Source: Nocardioides aurantiacus (GTDB lineage: Bacteria; Actinomycetota; Actinomycetes; Propionibacteriales; Nocardioidaceae). Taken from it: a stretch of DNA of 64,000 nt. The stretch spans positions 1,550,001 through 1,614,000 of the forward strand of contig NZ_RKHO01000001.1 of the NCBI RefSeq assembly GCF_003752505.1, written 5' to 3'. The notes under the pieces were generated by a model. That model had not been told where the DNA came from and ran no database searches. It saw only the letters and a list, made by a program, of their open reading frames with translations. Every line of letters starts with the position of its first letter. Within the stretch, counting starts at the first letter, position 1. Position numbers and translations under genes: made by a program. Below are positions 25,656-33,948 of this stretch, piece after piece.

Positions 25656-27386
25656 TTGGGCTCCTCGGCCGAGGGCACGTCCGGTTCGGCCCTGGTCGAG
25701 CTGAGGGTGCTCGAGGGACCCAACCTCTACTTCCCCCGCGCGGCGGTGAAGCTCACCGTCGACGTCCACCCGTTGGCCGCGGCCGACGAGGCCACGCTGC
25801 GGGCGCTGGCCGCCGGGCTGGGCCTGCGCTCGGTGCGTGCCGGGGCACCGCTCAGCGGGTTCCGCCAGCGGGCGCTGGTGCGCGTGGTCACCGCCGTGGT
25901 GCGGCGGGTGGCGCGCGAGTCGGGCACCACCCGGCTCGGCGTACGGGTGCGGGCCACGGCCGAGGCCGACCGTCTCGTGGTGGCCTTCCCCTGGCGTGAC
26001 CGCGCCCGGGCGCAGGCACTGGGGCAGCAGGTGGTCGCGGTGCTCGACGGACTGGAGGGGGGCGGCTCCCTGGAGGAGCTCGTCGCCGCCGCCGCCGCGG
26101 TGGTGCGGGACACCCCTCGCGGCCCCGGCCCCACGACCGTGCGGCCCCGGGTCCCCCTCGTGGCGGTCACCGGCACGAACGGCAAGACGACCACCTCGCG
26201 CATGGTCGCGCACATCGCCCGCGAGGCGGGCCACCACGTGGGGTGGTCCAGCACCGACGGGGTGTACGTCGACGGGGTGCTCGTCGAGCCGGGTGACTAC
26301 TCCGGCCCCTCGGGTGCCGGGCAGGTGCTCTCCCGCCCGGAGGTCGACTTCGCGGTGACCGAGACCGCCCGCGGCGGCATCCTGCTCAAGGGCATCGGCG
26401 TCACCAGCAACGACGTCTCCGTCGTCACCAACGTGACCGCCGACCACCTCGGCCTGCAGGGCATCGACACCGTCGACCAGCTGGCCGAGGTCAAGGCCGT
26501 CGTGCCCTCGATCACCCGGCGCGACGGCTGGGCCGTGCTCAACGCCGACGACCCGCGGACGCTGGCCATGCGCGGCGTCACCAAGGCGCAGCCGTGGCTG
26601 TTCTCCCGCGACCCCGACTCTCCCGCGCTGCGCGAGGTGCTGGGCGCGGGCGGTCGCGCCACCACCGTCATCGACGGGTGGATCACCGTCCTGGAGGGCC
26701 GCGGCTCCGACCTGCTCCTCGAGCTGGTCGACGTGCCGATGACCCTGGGCGGGCTGTCACGCTTCAACGTGGAGAACGCCCTCGCCGCGGCGTCGGCCGG
26801 CCTGGCCGCCGGGCTCGGTCGCGAGCACGTCGTGGCCGGGCTGCGCTCCTTCCGGCCCGACGCCGAGCACAACCCGGGCCGGATGAACTTCTTCACCGTC
26901 CCCACCGAGCGCGGCGACCTGTGCGTGGTGATGGACCTCGCGCACAACGAGGCCGGCCTCGAGGCGATGGTCGAGATCATGCGGGGCGTGCGCGCGCCGG
27001 GTGGACGGCTGCTGTTGGGGCTCGGCGCGGTCGGTGACCGCACCGACGAGCTGCTCGAGGCACTCGGCGAGATCGCCGCCCGTGACACCGACGTGGTCGC
27101 GATCGGGCACAAGCAGAAGTACCTCCGCGGTCGCACGGTGGCGGAGATGGACGCCCTGCTCCGCGCCGGCGCGGAGCGCGTCGGGGTCACCGACGTCACG
27201 TCGTACCCCACCGAGCTGGCCTCGCTGCAGGCCCTCGTCGCCCAGGCCGGGCCCGACGACGTCGTGGGCCTGATGTGCCACGCGGAGCGCCAGGAGGTCT
27301 ACGACTGGCTGGCCACGCTCGGTGCCACGCCCGACTCCGCGGAGCAGCTCGCCACGCGCGTACGGCGGGCGGCGGCGCAGGACTGA
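25656..27386 (+). CDS. CphA-like Mur ligase lacking the ATP-grasp domain
   Basis: A 576-aa paralogue of cyanophycin synthetase. The N-terminal part (about residues 8-110) resembles the CphA N-domain (VELRVLEGPNLYFPRAAVKL against VETRVYRGANVWSYDKAIHL). It then passes directly to the Mur-ligase half, with P-loop VTGTNGKTTTSRM near residue 171, RGGILLKGIG, NVTADHLGLQGIDTV and NVENALAAASAGLA. The ATP-grasp domain, which in CphA adds aspartate, is absent. In CphA the Mur half adds arginine to the aspartate side chain, so a single-step ligase is plausible; the substrate is unknown. I take the TTG at 25656, 4 bp after dodecin; a downstream start is possible. Confidence 0.85.
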   Translation: MGSSAEGTSGSALVELRVLEGPNLYFPRAAVKLTVDVHPLAAADEATLRALAAGLGLRSVRAGAPLSGFRQRALVRVVTAVVRRVARESGTTRLGVRVRATAEADRLVVAFPWRDRARAQALGQQVVAVLDGLEGGGSLEELVAAAAAVVRDTPRGPGPTTVRPRVPLVAVTGTNGKTTTSRMVAHIAREAGHHVGWSSTDGVYVDGVLVEPGDYSGPSGAGQVLSRPEVDFAVTETARGGILLKGIGVTSNDVSVVTNVTADHLGLQGIDTVDQLAEVKAVVPSITRRDGWAVLNADDPRTLAMRGVTKAQPWLFSRDPDSPALREVLGAGGRATTVIDGWITVLEGRGSDLLLELVDVPMTLGGLSRFNVENALAAASAGLAAGLGREHVVAGLRSFRPDAEHNPGRMNFFTVPTERGDLCVVMDLAHNEAGLEAMVEIMRGVRAPGGRLLLGLGAVGDRTDELLEALGEIAARDTDVVAIGHKQKYLRGRTVAEMDALLRAGAERVGVTDVTSYPTELASLQALVAQAGPDDVVGLMCHAERQEVYDWLATLGATPDSAEQLATRVRRAAAQD

Positions 27387-27411
27387 GCCGGGTTGGTGGA
27401 GACTGTCGGTC

Positions 27412-28806
27412 ATGACCGACTCACGACGCCTCGCCGTCCTCATCGACGCCGACAACGTCTCCTCCAAGGTCTCGACCGACCTGTTCGCCGAGCTCGCGGG
27501 CTACGGCCTGCTGACCGTGAAGCGCGCGTACGGCGACTGGACCACCGACCAGCTCAACGGGTGGAAGAAGCGGCTCCACGAGCACGCCATCTCCCCGATG
27601 CAGCAGTTCGCCTACACGACCGGCAAGAACTCCAGCGACTCCGCGCTCATCATCGACGCGATGGACCTGCTGTACGCCGGCAACCTCGACGGCTTCGTCA
27701 TCGTCTCCAGCGACAGCGACTTCACCCGCCTGGCCACCCGGCTGCGCGAGTCGGCGATGACCGTCTACGGCGTCGGCGCCGGCAAGACGCCCCGCGCCTT
27801 CCGTGACGCCTGCGACAAGTTCACCTTCCTCGAGGTGCTCGGCGCCGCCGTCGCCGAGGACGAGGAGGAGGAGCCCGCCCCGCAGCGCAGCCGGCGGTCG
27901 TCGCGCGGGGGTGGCGGAGGTGGTGGCGCCGGCGGCGAGAGCCCCGAGCCCCGCGAGACCAGCGACGCCGGCACCCGCGACCAGGCAGCGGTGCTGCAGA
28001 GCGTGCTGTCGCGCAGCCTCAACAAGGCCGACTCCGACGACGAGGACTGGACGACCCTCGGCTCGCTCGGCACCCTGCTGACCCGCACCGACCCGTCCTT
28101 CGATGCCCGCACCCACGGGTTCGGCAAGCTGAGCGACCTGATCCGCGAGCAGCCCTTCCTCGAGACCCGCACCATCACCACGGCCGCCGGCACCGAGCAG
28201 CTGATGGTGCGGCTCAAGGGCCGCCGCCGCAACAACCGCGGCCCCGGCCGCCGCTCGCGCGGCGAGGGCGCTCCCGAGCAGGTCCAGGAGCAGCCGACGC
28301 CGGAGCCCCCCGGCGACTCCGCCCCGGAGCCGGTCGTCGAGCCGGCCGTCGCCCCCGGCGTCGTCGACGTGCCCGAGGTCCCCGAGGCCGCTCCCGCGCA
28401 GGCCGAGGTCCCCGAGGTCGAGAGCGTCACCCCGGTGGCGCCCGAGACCGTGGACGGCGACGAGCCCGGCGACGAGCTTGTCGAAGCGGAGCCGGTGAAG
28501 AAGACCGCAAAGAAGGCTGCCAGGAAGGCACCCGCCAAGAAGGCGGCCGCCAAGACCGCGGCTGCGAAGAAGGCGCCGGCCAAGAAGACGGCCAAGAAGA
28601 CGTCGGCGAAGAAGTCCGCCCCCGCGGAGGGGACGAGCGCTCCGGAGACCACCGAGCCCGCCCCGCAACCCGCCGTCGAGGCGGAGCCCGCGGCGGCACC
28701 CGCGCCCGGCGGTCACACCGTCACGGTGGGCCGCACGTCGCGCCGGTCGGCCAAGCGCGCAGCCGGGCCGTCGAAGGCGACCGACGAGGCACCCGCTCCG
28801 TCCTAG
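27412..28806 (+). CDS. NYN domain / OST-HTH protein with histone-H1-like tail
   Basis: A 464-aa three-part protein. Residues 1-150 are a LabA-like NYN (PIN-fold) domain: AVLIDADNVS near the start, SDSALIIDAMDLLY and VIVSSDSDFTRLATRLRE hold the acidic residues expected for metal-dependent RNase activity. A Gly-rich linker leads to an OST-HTH/LOTUS-like domain (about 195-270, TLGSLGTLLTRTDPSFDART and GFGKLSDLI). The rest is low complexity: Pro/Glu/Val-rich, then a Lys/Ala-rich segment (about 363-405) of AKK/PAKK units like histone H1 and mycobacterial HupB tails. A nucleic-acid-targeted RNase is the likely role (inference). The preceding GAGACT hexamer lies 7 nt before the ATG. Confidence 0.85.
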   Translation: MTDSRRLAVLIDADNVSSKVSTDLFAELAGYGLLTVKRAYGDWTTDQLNGWKKRLHEHAISPMQQFAYTTGKNSSDSALIIDAMDLLYAGNLDGFVIVSSDSDFTRLATRLRESAMTVYGVGAGKTPRAFRDACDKFTFLEVLGAAVAEDEEEEPAPQRSRRSSRGGGGGGGAGGESPEPRETSDAGTRDQAAVLQSVLSRSLNKADSDDEDWTTLGSLGTLLTRTDPSFDARTHGFGKLSDLIREQPFLETRTITTAAGTEQLMVRLKGRRRNNRGPGRRSRGEGAPEQVQEQPTPEPPGDSAPEPVVEPAVAPGVVDVPEVPEAAPAQAEVPEVESVTPVAPETVDGDEPGDELVEAEPVKKTAKKAARKAPAKKAAAKTAAAKKAPAKKTAKKTSAKKSAPAEGTSAPETTEPAPQPAVEAEPAAAPAPGGHTVTVGRTSRRSAKRAAGPSKATDEAPAPS

Positions 28807-28831
28807 GCGACCGCGGGGACCGCTCCCGCCG

Positions 28832-28886
28832 TTGGTGGAACGGTCGTTCCACCAAGGCGCGTTGGTGGAACAGCTGTTCCACCAAC
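28832..28886. repeat. Two tandem perfect palindromes between convergent genes
   Basis: The first palindrome has 10-bp arms (TTGGTGGAAC / GTTCCACCAA) around GGTC at 28832-28855. The second, 28861-28886, is a perfect 26-bp palindrome with the same core, 13 bp per side. They repeat at a 30-bp period. They lie after the NYN gene stop and before the cphA stop on the other strand. A bidirectional terminator, a protein-binding site or a REP-like element are all possible. Confidence 0.85.
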
Positions 28887-28944
28887 GCCGGGAACGGACC
28901 CGAGGCGGGTCGGGCTGGCTCTGGGCCCGCCCAGGGGGCCGGTC

Positions 28945-28992
28945 GTGAGGTCAGGCCGTGGGGTCGGCCGTGGGGTCAGGCCGTGGGGTCGG
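28945..28992. repeat. Tandem 12-13-bp repeat across the cphA stop
   Basis: About four imperfect copies of GTGGGGTC(A)GGCC run from 28945 to 28992 and cross the cphA stop at 28976-28978. Read on the cphA strand they encode repeated DPTA and alternative stops, so replication slippage here would only change the last residues of the protein. Confidence 0.75.
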
Positions 28993-31828
28993 TCGGCGGC
29001 GTCCAGTCGGGGTCGGCCACGGGCGCGTCGCTCGACCCGGCACCGGCGCCGGCCTGGGCATGGGGCGACCAGTTCTCCAGCTCGCTCATGACCAGCGGGT
29101 GCTGGTCGACGCAGACCACGACGAGGTCGCCGTAGTTCGCGCGGCTCATCGCGTGGTGCACGGCCTCGATCTCGTCGAGGATGACCTCGAGCTGCTTGCA
29201 GCGGCTGCCGGCGTCCATGGCCCGGCGTACCCCCTCGGCGACGAGGGAGGCGGTCTCGCCGCGCTCGCGGCGGCGCAGCGCCTTGTCCTCGCGCACCACG
29301 ACCACGTCGAAGTGCTGGGCCGCGACGTCGCCGAGCTCGCGCATGTCCTCGTCGCGGCGGTCGCCGGCGGTGGCGATGACGCCGATGCGCGACGGCTTGC
29401 CCAGCTCGTGACCGGAGTCGAGGCTCTCCCCGAGCCGGTCGACGAAGTCACCCAGCGCGCGCATGCCGGGCGCGTTGTGGCAGTAGTCGACGATGACGTT
29501 GACCCCGTTGACCTCGATCTCGTTGAGGCGTCCGGGGGAGAGGTAGTAGCTGGTGGAGAAGGTCCGCAGGCCCTGCCGGATGTCGTGCAGCGGAGCGCCC
29601 GCGGCGAAGGCGGCGGCTGCGGCGGCGAGGGTGTTCTGGACGTTCATCCGGGCGCGGCCCGAGAACGTGGCGGGGAGCAGGTGGGTGAAGGCCAGCTGCA
29701 TCTGGCGGGCACCGTGGCGCACCACGATCATCTCGCCGCGCTCGGTGCGCTGCAGCACCAGCGCCTTGCCGCCCCGGCGGCAGTGGGCGTCGATGAGGTC
29801 GATCTCCTCCGAGCCGGGCTCGGCCATGGAGAACCACACCACCTGGCCCGAGCAGCGCCGGCGCATCTGGCGCACCAGCGGGTCGTCTGCGTTGAGCACG
29901 GCGTGGCCGTCGCGCGGCACGGCCTCGACCAGGACGGCCTTGACGTCGGCGAGCTGCTCGACGGTGTCGATGCCGCGCAGGCCGAGGTGGTCGGGCTGCA
30001 CGTTGAGCACGACGGCGACGTCGTTGCGCTCGTAGCCCAGGCCCTCGCGCAGGATGCCGCCGCGCGCGACCTCGAAGACGGCGAAGTCGACGCGGGGGTT
30101 CTGGAGCACCATCCGCGCGCTGCGCGGGCCCGAGGCATCCGAGCGGATCAGCAGCCGCTCGTCGATCACGACGCCGTCGGTCGAGGTCATGCCGACCTTG
30201 CGACCCATTCCCTTGAAGATGTGGCTGATCATCCGGCTGGTGGTCGTCTTGCCGTTGGTGCCGGTGACGGCCACGATCGGGATCCGGCTCGGGGTCCCCG
30301 GCGGGATCAGCATGTCGACGACCGGCTTGGCGATGAACTGCGGCTCGCCGATGGTCGGGTGGGTGTGCATCCGGAAGCCCGGGGCGGCGTTGACCTCGCA
30401 GATCGCGCCGCCGGTCTCGCGGACCGGCTGGGTGATGTCGGGGCAGATGAAGTCGATGCCGGCGATGTCGAGCCCGATCATCCGGGCCGCCTCCTCGGCG
30501 ATCTCGACGTTCTCGGGGTGCGCCTCGAAGGTGCGGTCGATGGAGATGCCGCCGGTGGACATGTTGCCGGTGAGTGCGAGCTTGACCATCTCGCCCTCGG
30601 CGGGCACGGAGTCCAGCGTGTGGCCCTGGCCGGCCAGCACCTCCTCGGCGGCCGCGTCGACCTTGATCCGGGTCAGCACCTTCTCGTGGCCCAGGCCGCG
30701 GCGCGGGTCGGCGTTGGTGAGGTCGACCAGCGACCGCACGGTGCTGGTGCCGTCACCGGTCACCGAGGCGGGGACCCGCTCGGCGATCGCGGCCATCCGG
30801 CCGTCGATGATCAGGCAGCGGTAGTCCTTGCCGGTGACGAAGGACTCCACGATCACGGTGCCGCGGCGGGACTGGGCACGCGCCACGTCGAAGGCCTCGC
30901 GGACGTCGTCGTCGGACTGCAGGTCCAGGCACACGCCGCGACCGTGGTTGCCGTCCAGGGGCTTCACGACGACCGGGAAGCCGATCCGGCGCGCCATGGC
31001 GACCGCCTGGTCCGCCGTACGCACCGACTCCTGCTTGGGCACGGGCAGCCCGGCGGCGCCGAGCAGCCGGGTGGTGAGGTCCTTGTCGGAGGCGATGTCG
31101 ACCGCGATCGAGCTGGTCTCCGAGGTCATGGTGGCGCGGATCCGCTTGGCGTGGACGCCCTGGCCCAGCTGCACCAGCGAGTGCTGGTTGAGCCGGATCC
31201 AGGGGATGTCGCGCGAGACGGCCTCGTCGAGGATCGCCTGCGTGGAGGGGCCGAAGGCGGTGCGCTGGGCCCGCAGGATGAAGGCGTCGAGCTCGGCCTC
31301 GAAGTCCAGCTCGGGATCGGGCTGGACGAGGTGGTTGACCAGGCGTACGGCGAGCCGGGCGGCCGCCAGCCCGACCTGTTCGTCGACGTAGCCGAAGATG
31401 ACGTTGTAGTGGCCCGGCCGGCCCTTGACCTGACGGGTCTTGCCGCGCCGTACGTCGTGGCCGACCACCTGCTGCAGCGCCAGCGCGCAGTGCTCGGCGA
31501 CGTGGCCGAGCCAGGTGCCCTCGTGCAGCCGCTCCACGAACCCACCGCGCCGACCGCGCGAGCAGGAGTGCTCGCGCAGGCCGGGCAGGGCCTCGAGGAG
31601 GTGCTCGGTGAGGCCGGGGATCGTGTTGGTGGGGTACTCCTCGATGACGCCGAGGTCCACCACGAGGTGGATCGCCTTGTCGTAGGACCACACGTTGGCG
31701 CCGCGGTAGACGCGGGTCTCCACGATCGCGAGGTCCGGGGTGGGCCGACCGCCGCCGCTCACCTGGGTCACGCCGCTGCGCGGCTCGGGGGAGTGGTCGT
31801 CACGGCGGTCCTGGGGGCTCTGCGTCAC
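28976..31828 (-). CDS. cphA: CphA, cyanophycin synthetase
   Basis: A 950-aa enzyme that makes cyanophycin (multi-L-arginyl-poly-L-aspartate), a nitrogen and carbon store. Order: N-domain (to about residue 190, with NVWSYDKAIHLVVDLG), ATP-grasp domain (about 215-480, with PVVVKPLDGNHGRGVCLDLQ) that adds Asp to the backbone, and Mur-ligase domain (P-loop VTGTNGKTTTSRM near residue 519, then VARGGILREGLG) that adds Arg to side chains. Length is slightly above cyanobacterial CphA. The GTG start at 31826-31828 overlaps the cphB stop by 4 bp, so synthesis and breakdown enzymes are co-translated. Confidence 0.95.
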   Translation of the reverse strand: MTQSPQDRRDDHSPEPRSGVTQVSGGGRPTPDLAIVETRVYRGANVWSYDKAIHLVVDLGVIEEYPTNTIPGLTEHLLEALPGLREHSCSRGRRGGFVERLHEGTWLGHVAEHCALALQQVVGHDVRRGKTRQVKGRPGHYNVIFGYVDEQVGLAAARLAVRLVNHLVQPDPELDFEAELDAFILRAQRTAFGPSTQAILDEAVSRDIPWIRLNQHSLVQLGQGVHAKRIRATMTSETSSIAVDIASDKDLTTRLLGAAGLPVPKQESVRTADQAVAMARRIGFPVVVKPLDGNHGRGVCLDLQSDDDVREAFDVARAQSRRGTVIVESFVTGKDYRCLIIDGRMAAIAERVPASVTGDGTSTVRSLVDLTNADPRRGLGHEKVLTRIKVDAAAEEVLAGQGHTLDSVPAEGEMVKLALTGNMSTGGISIDRTFEAHPENVEIAEEAARMIGLDIAGIDFICPDITQPVRETGGAICEVNAAPGFRMHTHPTIGEPQFIAKPVVDMLIPPGTPSRIPIVAVTGTNGKTTTSRMISHIFKGMGRKVGMTSTDGVVIDERLLIRSDASGPRSARMVLQNPRVDFAVFEVARGGILREGLGYERNDVAVVLNVQPDHLGLRGIDTVEQLADVKAVLVEAVPRDGHAVLNADDPLVRQMRRRCSGQVVWFSMAEPGSEEIDLIDAHCRRGGKALVLQRTERGEMIVVRHGARQMQLAFTHLLPATFSGRARMNVQNTLAAAAAAFAAGAPLHDIRQGLRTFSTSYYLSPGRLNEIEVNGVNVIVDYCHNAPGMRALGDFVDRLGESLDSGHELGKPSRIGVIATAGDRRDEDMRELGDVAAQHFDVVVVREDKALRRRERGETASLVAEGVRRAMDAGSRCKQLEVILDEIEAVHHAMSRANYGDLVVVCVDQHPLVMSELENWSPHAQAGAGAGSSDAPVADPDWTPPTDPTA

Positions 31829-32808
31829 GGTCGGGCTCCTCTGCTCCGTCGGGCCACCCGGCGGCGGAGCACCGAGGGCGAGGCGTCGTCGGCGGCGATG
31901 TCGCGCGCCAGCTTGGACAGGTCGCGGTTGGCCACGGCCAGCTCGTCCGCCTCCGCGGGGTCGCCGACGGTGGGGGCCGGGAGCAGCGTGCGGTCGGTCA
32001 GGTCGAAGTGGGACCCGGCGGGCAGCGCGTGCAGCACCACCCCCGAGGCCAGGATCGGCCGGTGCTCCTTGGCGGCGTGGGCGTCGGTGACCATCGTGCT
32101 GCCGTCCAGCAGCGTCACCACGCCGCGGCCGACCACCTCGAGCCGCTGGCGGCCGTCCTCGTCGGTCGTGACGACCGCCGCGGTGTCCTCGTCGACGCCG
32201 ATCCCGAGCAGCTGGGGGCTCTGGGAGACGATCATCAGCAGCCGTCCGTAGCGGTTGCGCTGCGCGAAGTGCTGGTCGACGACGCAGTCCGCGAGCAGCC
32301 CCAGCCCGGCGGCGACCTGGGTCATCCGCTGCTTGGCCGTCGCGCCGCCCGGGCCGAAGGCGACCATGTGCGAGGACTGGATGCTGGCGCCGGCCGAGGT
32401 GCCGCCGACGGTCACGCCGCGGCGGTGGGCGTCGTGGAGCGCGTCGCCGAAGGGTGTCCCCGCGACGACGGTGCCGAGCTTGAGCTGGTTGCCGCCCGTC
32501 ATGAAGACGCCGGTGGCGCGGTCGAGCTCGGCCACCAGCGCCGGGTCGAAGGCCTCGGCGCGGTCCTGCGGGCGGACGCCGTAGACCTCGGCGGCCCCCA
32601 GCTTGGCGAACACCGCGGCGTACACCTCGACGATCTCGTCGCCGAGCGAGGAGGCGGTGGGGACCACCGCGATCCGGGCCTGCTCACCGCCGGCGCGGCG
32701 GACGAAGTCGGCGAGGACGGCCCGCTTGCCGAGCTTGTCCTCGGCCCCGCCGATGACGACGAGGTCACCGCGGGAGGACCCCGGCACGGGCGTGGCACCG
32801 AATGGCAT
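31825..32808 (-). CDS. cphB: CphB, cyanophycinase
   Basis: A 327-aa serine peptidase of family S51 that cuts cyanophycin into beta-Asp-Arg dipeptides. The nucleophile is in VGGTSAGAS, and the downstream VVDQHFAQRNRYGRL is the other cyanophycinase signature; GVFMTGGNQLKL is also typical. There is no signal peptide, so it acts on intracellular granules. TAGGCT (32816-32821, minus strand) lies 7 nt before the ATG at 32806-32808, suggesting a leaderless mRNA for the cphB-cphA operon. A C-terminal extension of about 60 residues is rich in Asp and Arg. Confidence 0.94.
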   Translation of the reverse strand: MPFGATPVPGSSRGDLVVIGGAEDKLGKRAVLADFVRRAGGEQARIAVVPTASSLGDEIVEVYAAVFAKLGAAEVYGVRPQDRAEAFDPALVAELDRATGVFMTGGNQLKLGTVVAGTPFGDALHDAHRRGVTVGGTSAGASIQSSHMVAFGPGGATAKQRMTQVAAGLGLLADCVVDQHFAQRNRYGRLLMIVSQSPQLLGIGVDEDTAAVVTTDEDGRQRLEVVGRGVVTLLDGSTMVTDAHAAKEHRPILASGVVLHALPAGSHFDLTDRTLLPAPTVGDPAEADELAVANRDLSKLARDIAADDASPSVLRRRVARRSRGARP

Positions 32809-32841
32809 GACAGGCAGCCTAGGGGGTGGAAGATTGACGGT

Positions 32842-33381
32842 GTGACCCCCTCTTCCCCCGACGATCCTGCGGTCCCGCAGCGCCTCCTCGTGGTCCTCCG
32901 GCACGCTCGTGCCGAGTCCTTCGCCGAGGAGGACCACGCCCGGCGACTGACCGCCCGGGGCCGCCGCGACGCCGCCGCCGTGGGGGAGTGGCTGGCCGGC
33001 ACGGACGTCCGGCCGGACGTCGCGCTGGTGTCCTCGGCCGCCCGCACCCGCGAGACCTGGGACCTCCTGACGGCCGCCCTGGCCGACGCCCCCGAGGCGC
33101 AGGTCCGCGACGACCTCTACTCCGCCTCGGCCGACACCGTCCTCGACGCCCTCCGCGCGGTGCCCGAGGACGTCACGACCGTGATGTACGTCGGCCACAA
33201 CCCGACCGCCGCGTCGCTGGCGCAGGCCCTGGAGGACGGGGAGCCCGACGTCGAGGCGTTCGTCGCCCTGAGCCGAGGCTTCCCGCCCGGGGCGGCCGCG
33301 GTGCTGCGCGTGCCGGTCGCCTGGTCCGACCTGGACGCAGCCGGTGCGCGGCTGGTCGACTTCCACGCCCCCGTCGGCTGA
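32842..33381 (+). CDS. SixA-type histidine phosphatase
   Basis: A 179-aa branch-1 histidine phosphatase. The catalytic RHG-like motif is LVVLRHARAESF, and the second histidine is in MYVGHNPTAASLA; LTARGRRDAAAVGEWL is typical of SixA. SixA removes phosphate from phosphohistidine proteins in E. coli; the target here is unknown. I use GTG at 32842, 6 nt after AAGATT, an imperfect -10. It is divergent from cphB with 33 bp between the start codons. The stop overlaps the following ATG by one base. Confidence 0.87.
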   Translation: MTPSSPDDPAVPQRLLVVLRHARAESFAEEDHARRLTARGRRDAAAVGEWLAGTDVRPDVALVSSAARTRETWDLLTAALADAPEAQVRDDLYSASADTVLDALRAVPEDVTTVMYVGHNPTAASLAQALEDGEPDVEAFVALSRGFPPGAAAVLRVPVAWSDLDAAGARLVDFHAPVG

Positions 33382-33941
33382 TGTCGCTCGTCGTGCCCGG
33401 CCCGGGGTCGCAGGCCGCGTTCACCTACGCGCCCGTCGGCGGCACCCGGGAGACCGGCCCGCCGCCTGCGGGCTACCGCGCCGTGCGGGAGCGCCGCCGG
33501 GTCGGCACCACCGAGGCCGACCTGGAGGCCGCGGCCGCGTTCGTGCTGGGCTTCGGGATGCAGCGCGCCCTCGGTCTCGACCCCGTCTCGGTCTCCCCGG
33601 TCGCCGTCGAGGGGGTCACGGTGGTGCTGACCGCCGGCGCCGGCCCGCTGCGGCTGCGGGCTCCCACGCGGGTGGTCTACGTCGTCGACGAGCCCGACCG
33701 GCGCGGCTTCGCCTACGGCACCCTGCCCGGTCACCCCGAGAGCGGCGAGGAGCTGTTCGTCGTCGAGCGGACGGCCGCGGGCGTCGTCGCCGAGGTGCGG
33801 GCCTTCTCGCGTCCGGCCTGGGGCCTCCTGCGGGCGGCCGGACCGGCCGGTCGGCTGGCCCAGCGGTTCGCGGCCCGGCGCTACCTGGCGGCCTGCGCCC
33901 GGGCGTGCGCCGACGCGCGGGGCGACGGCGCGGCCGGGTGA
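33381..33941 (+). CDS. DUF1990 family protein
   Basis: A 186-aa soluble protein of DUF1990. The signature is YVVDEPDRRGFAYGTLPGHP followed by ESGEELFVVER, and an N-terminal FTYAPVGGTRE. This family is sometimes linked to START-like folds. The ATG overlaps the SixA-type gene's stop by one base, so they are one transcription unit. Function unknown. Confidence 0.85.
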   Translation: MSLVVPGPGSQAAFTYAPVGGTRETGPPPAGYRAVRERRRVGTTEADLEAAAAFVLGFGMQRALGLDPVSVSPVAVEGVTVVLTAGAGPLRLRAPTRVVYVVDEPDRRGFAYGTLPGHPESGEELFVVERTAAGVVAEVRAFSRPAWGLLRAAGPAGRLAQRFAARRYLAACARACADARGDGAAG

Positions 33942-33948
33942 GCGGTGC

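Noticed and set aside
28832-28886. Short CRISPR-like array
   Set aside because: Only two units, each itself a palindrome, with a 5-bp spacer; no cas gene in the window.
28958-32251. Very long plus-strand open frame (1097 codons) opposite cphA and cphB
   Set aside because: Its translation is low-complexity Val/Asp/His/Gly-rich with no domain; it is the antisense shadow of two genes with full motif sets, a common artefact at this GC content.
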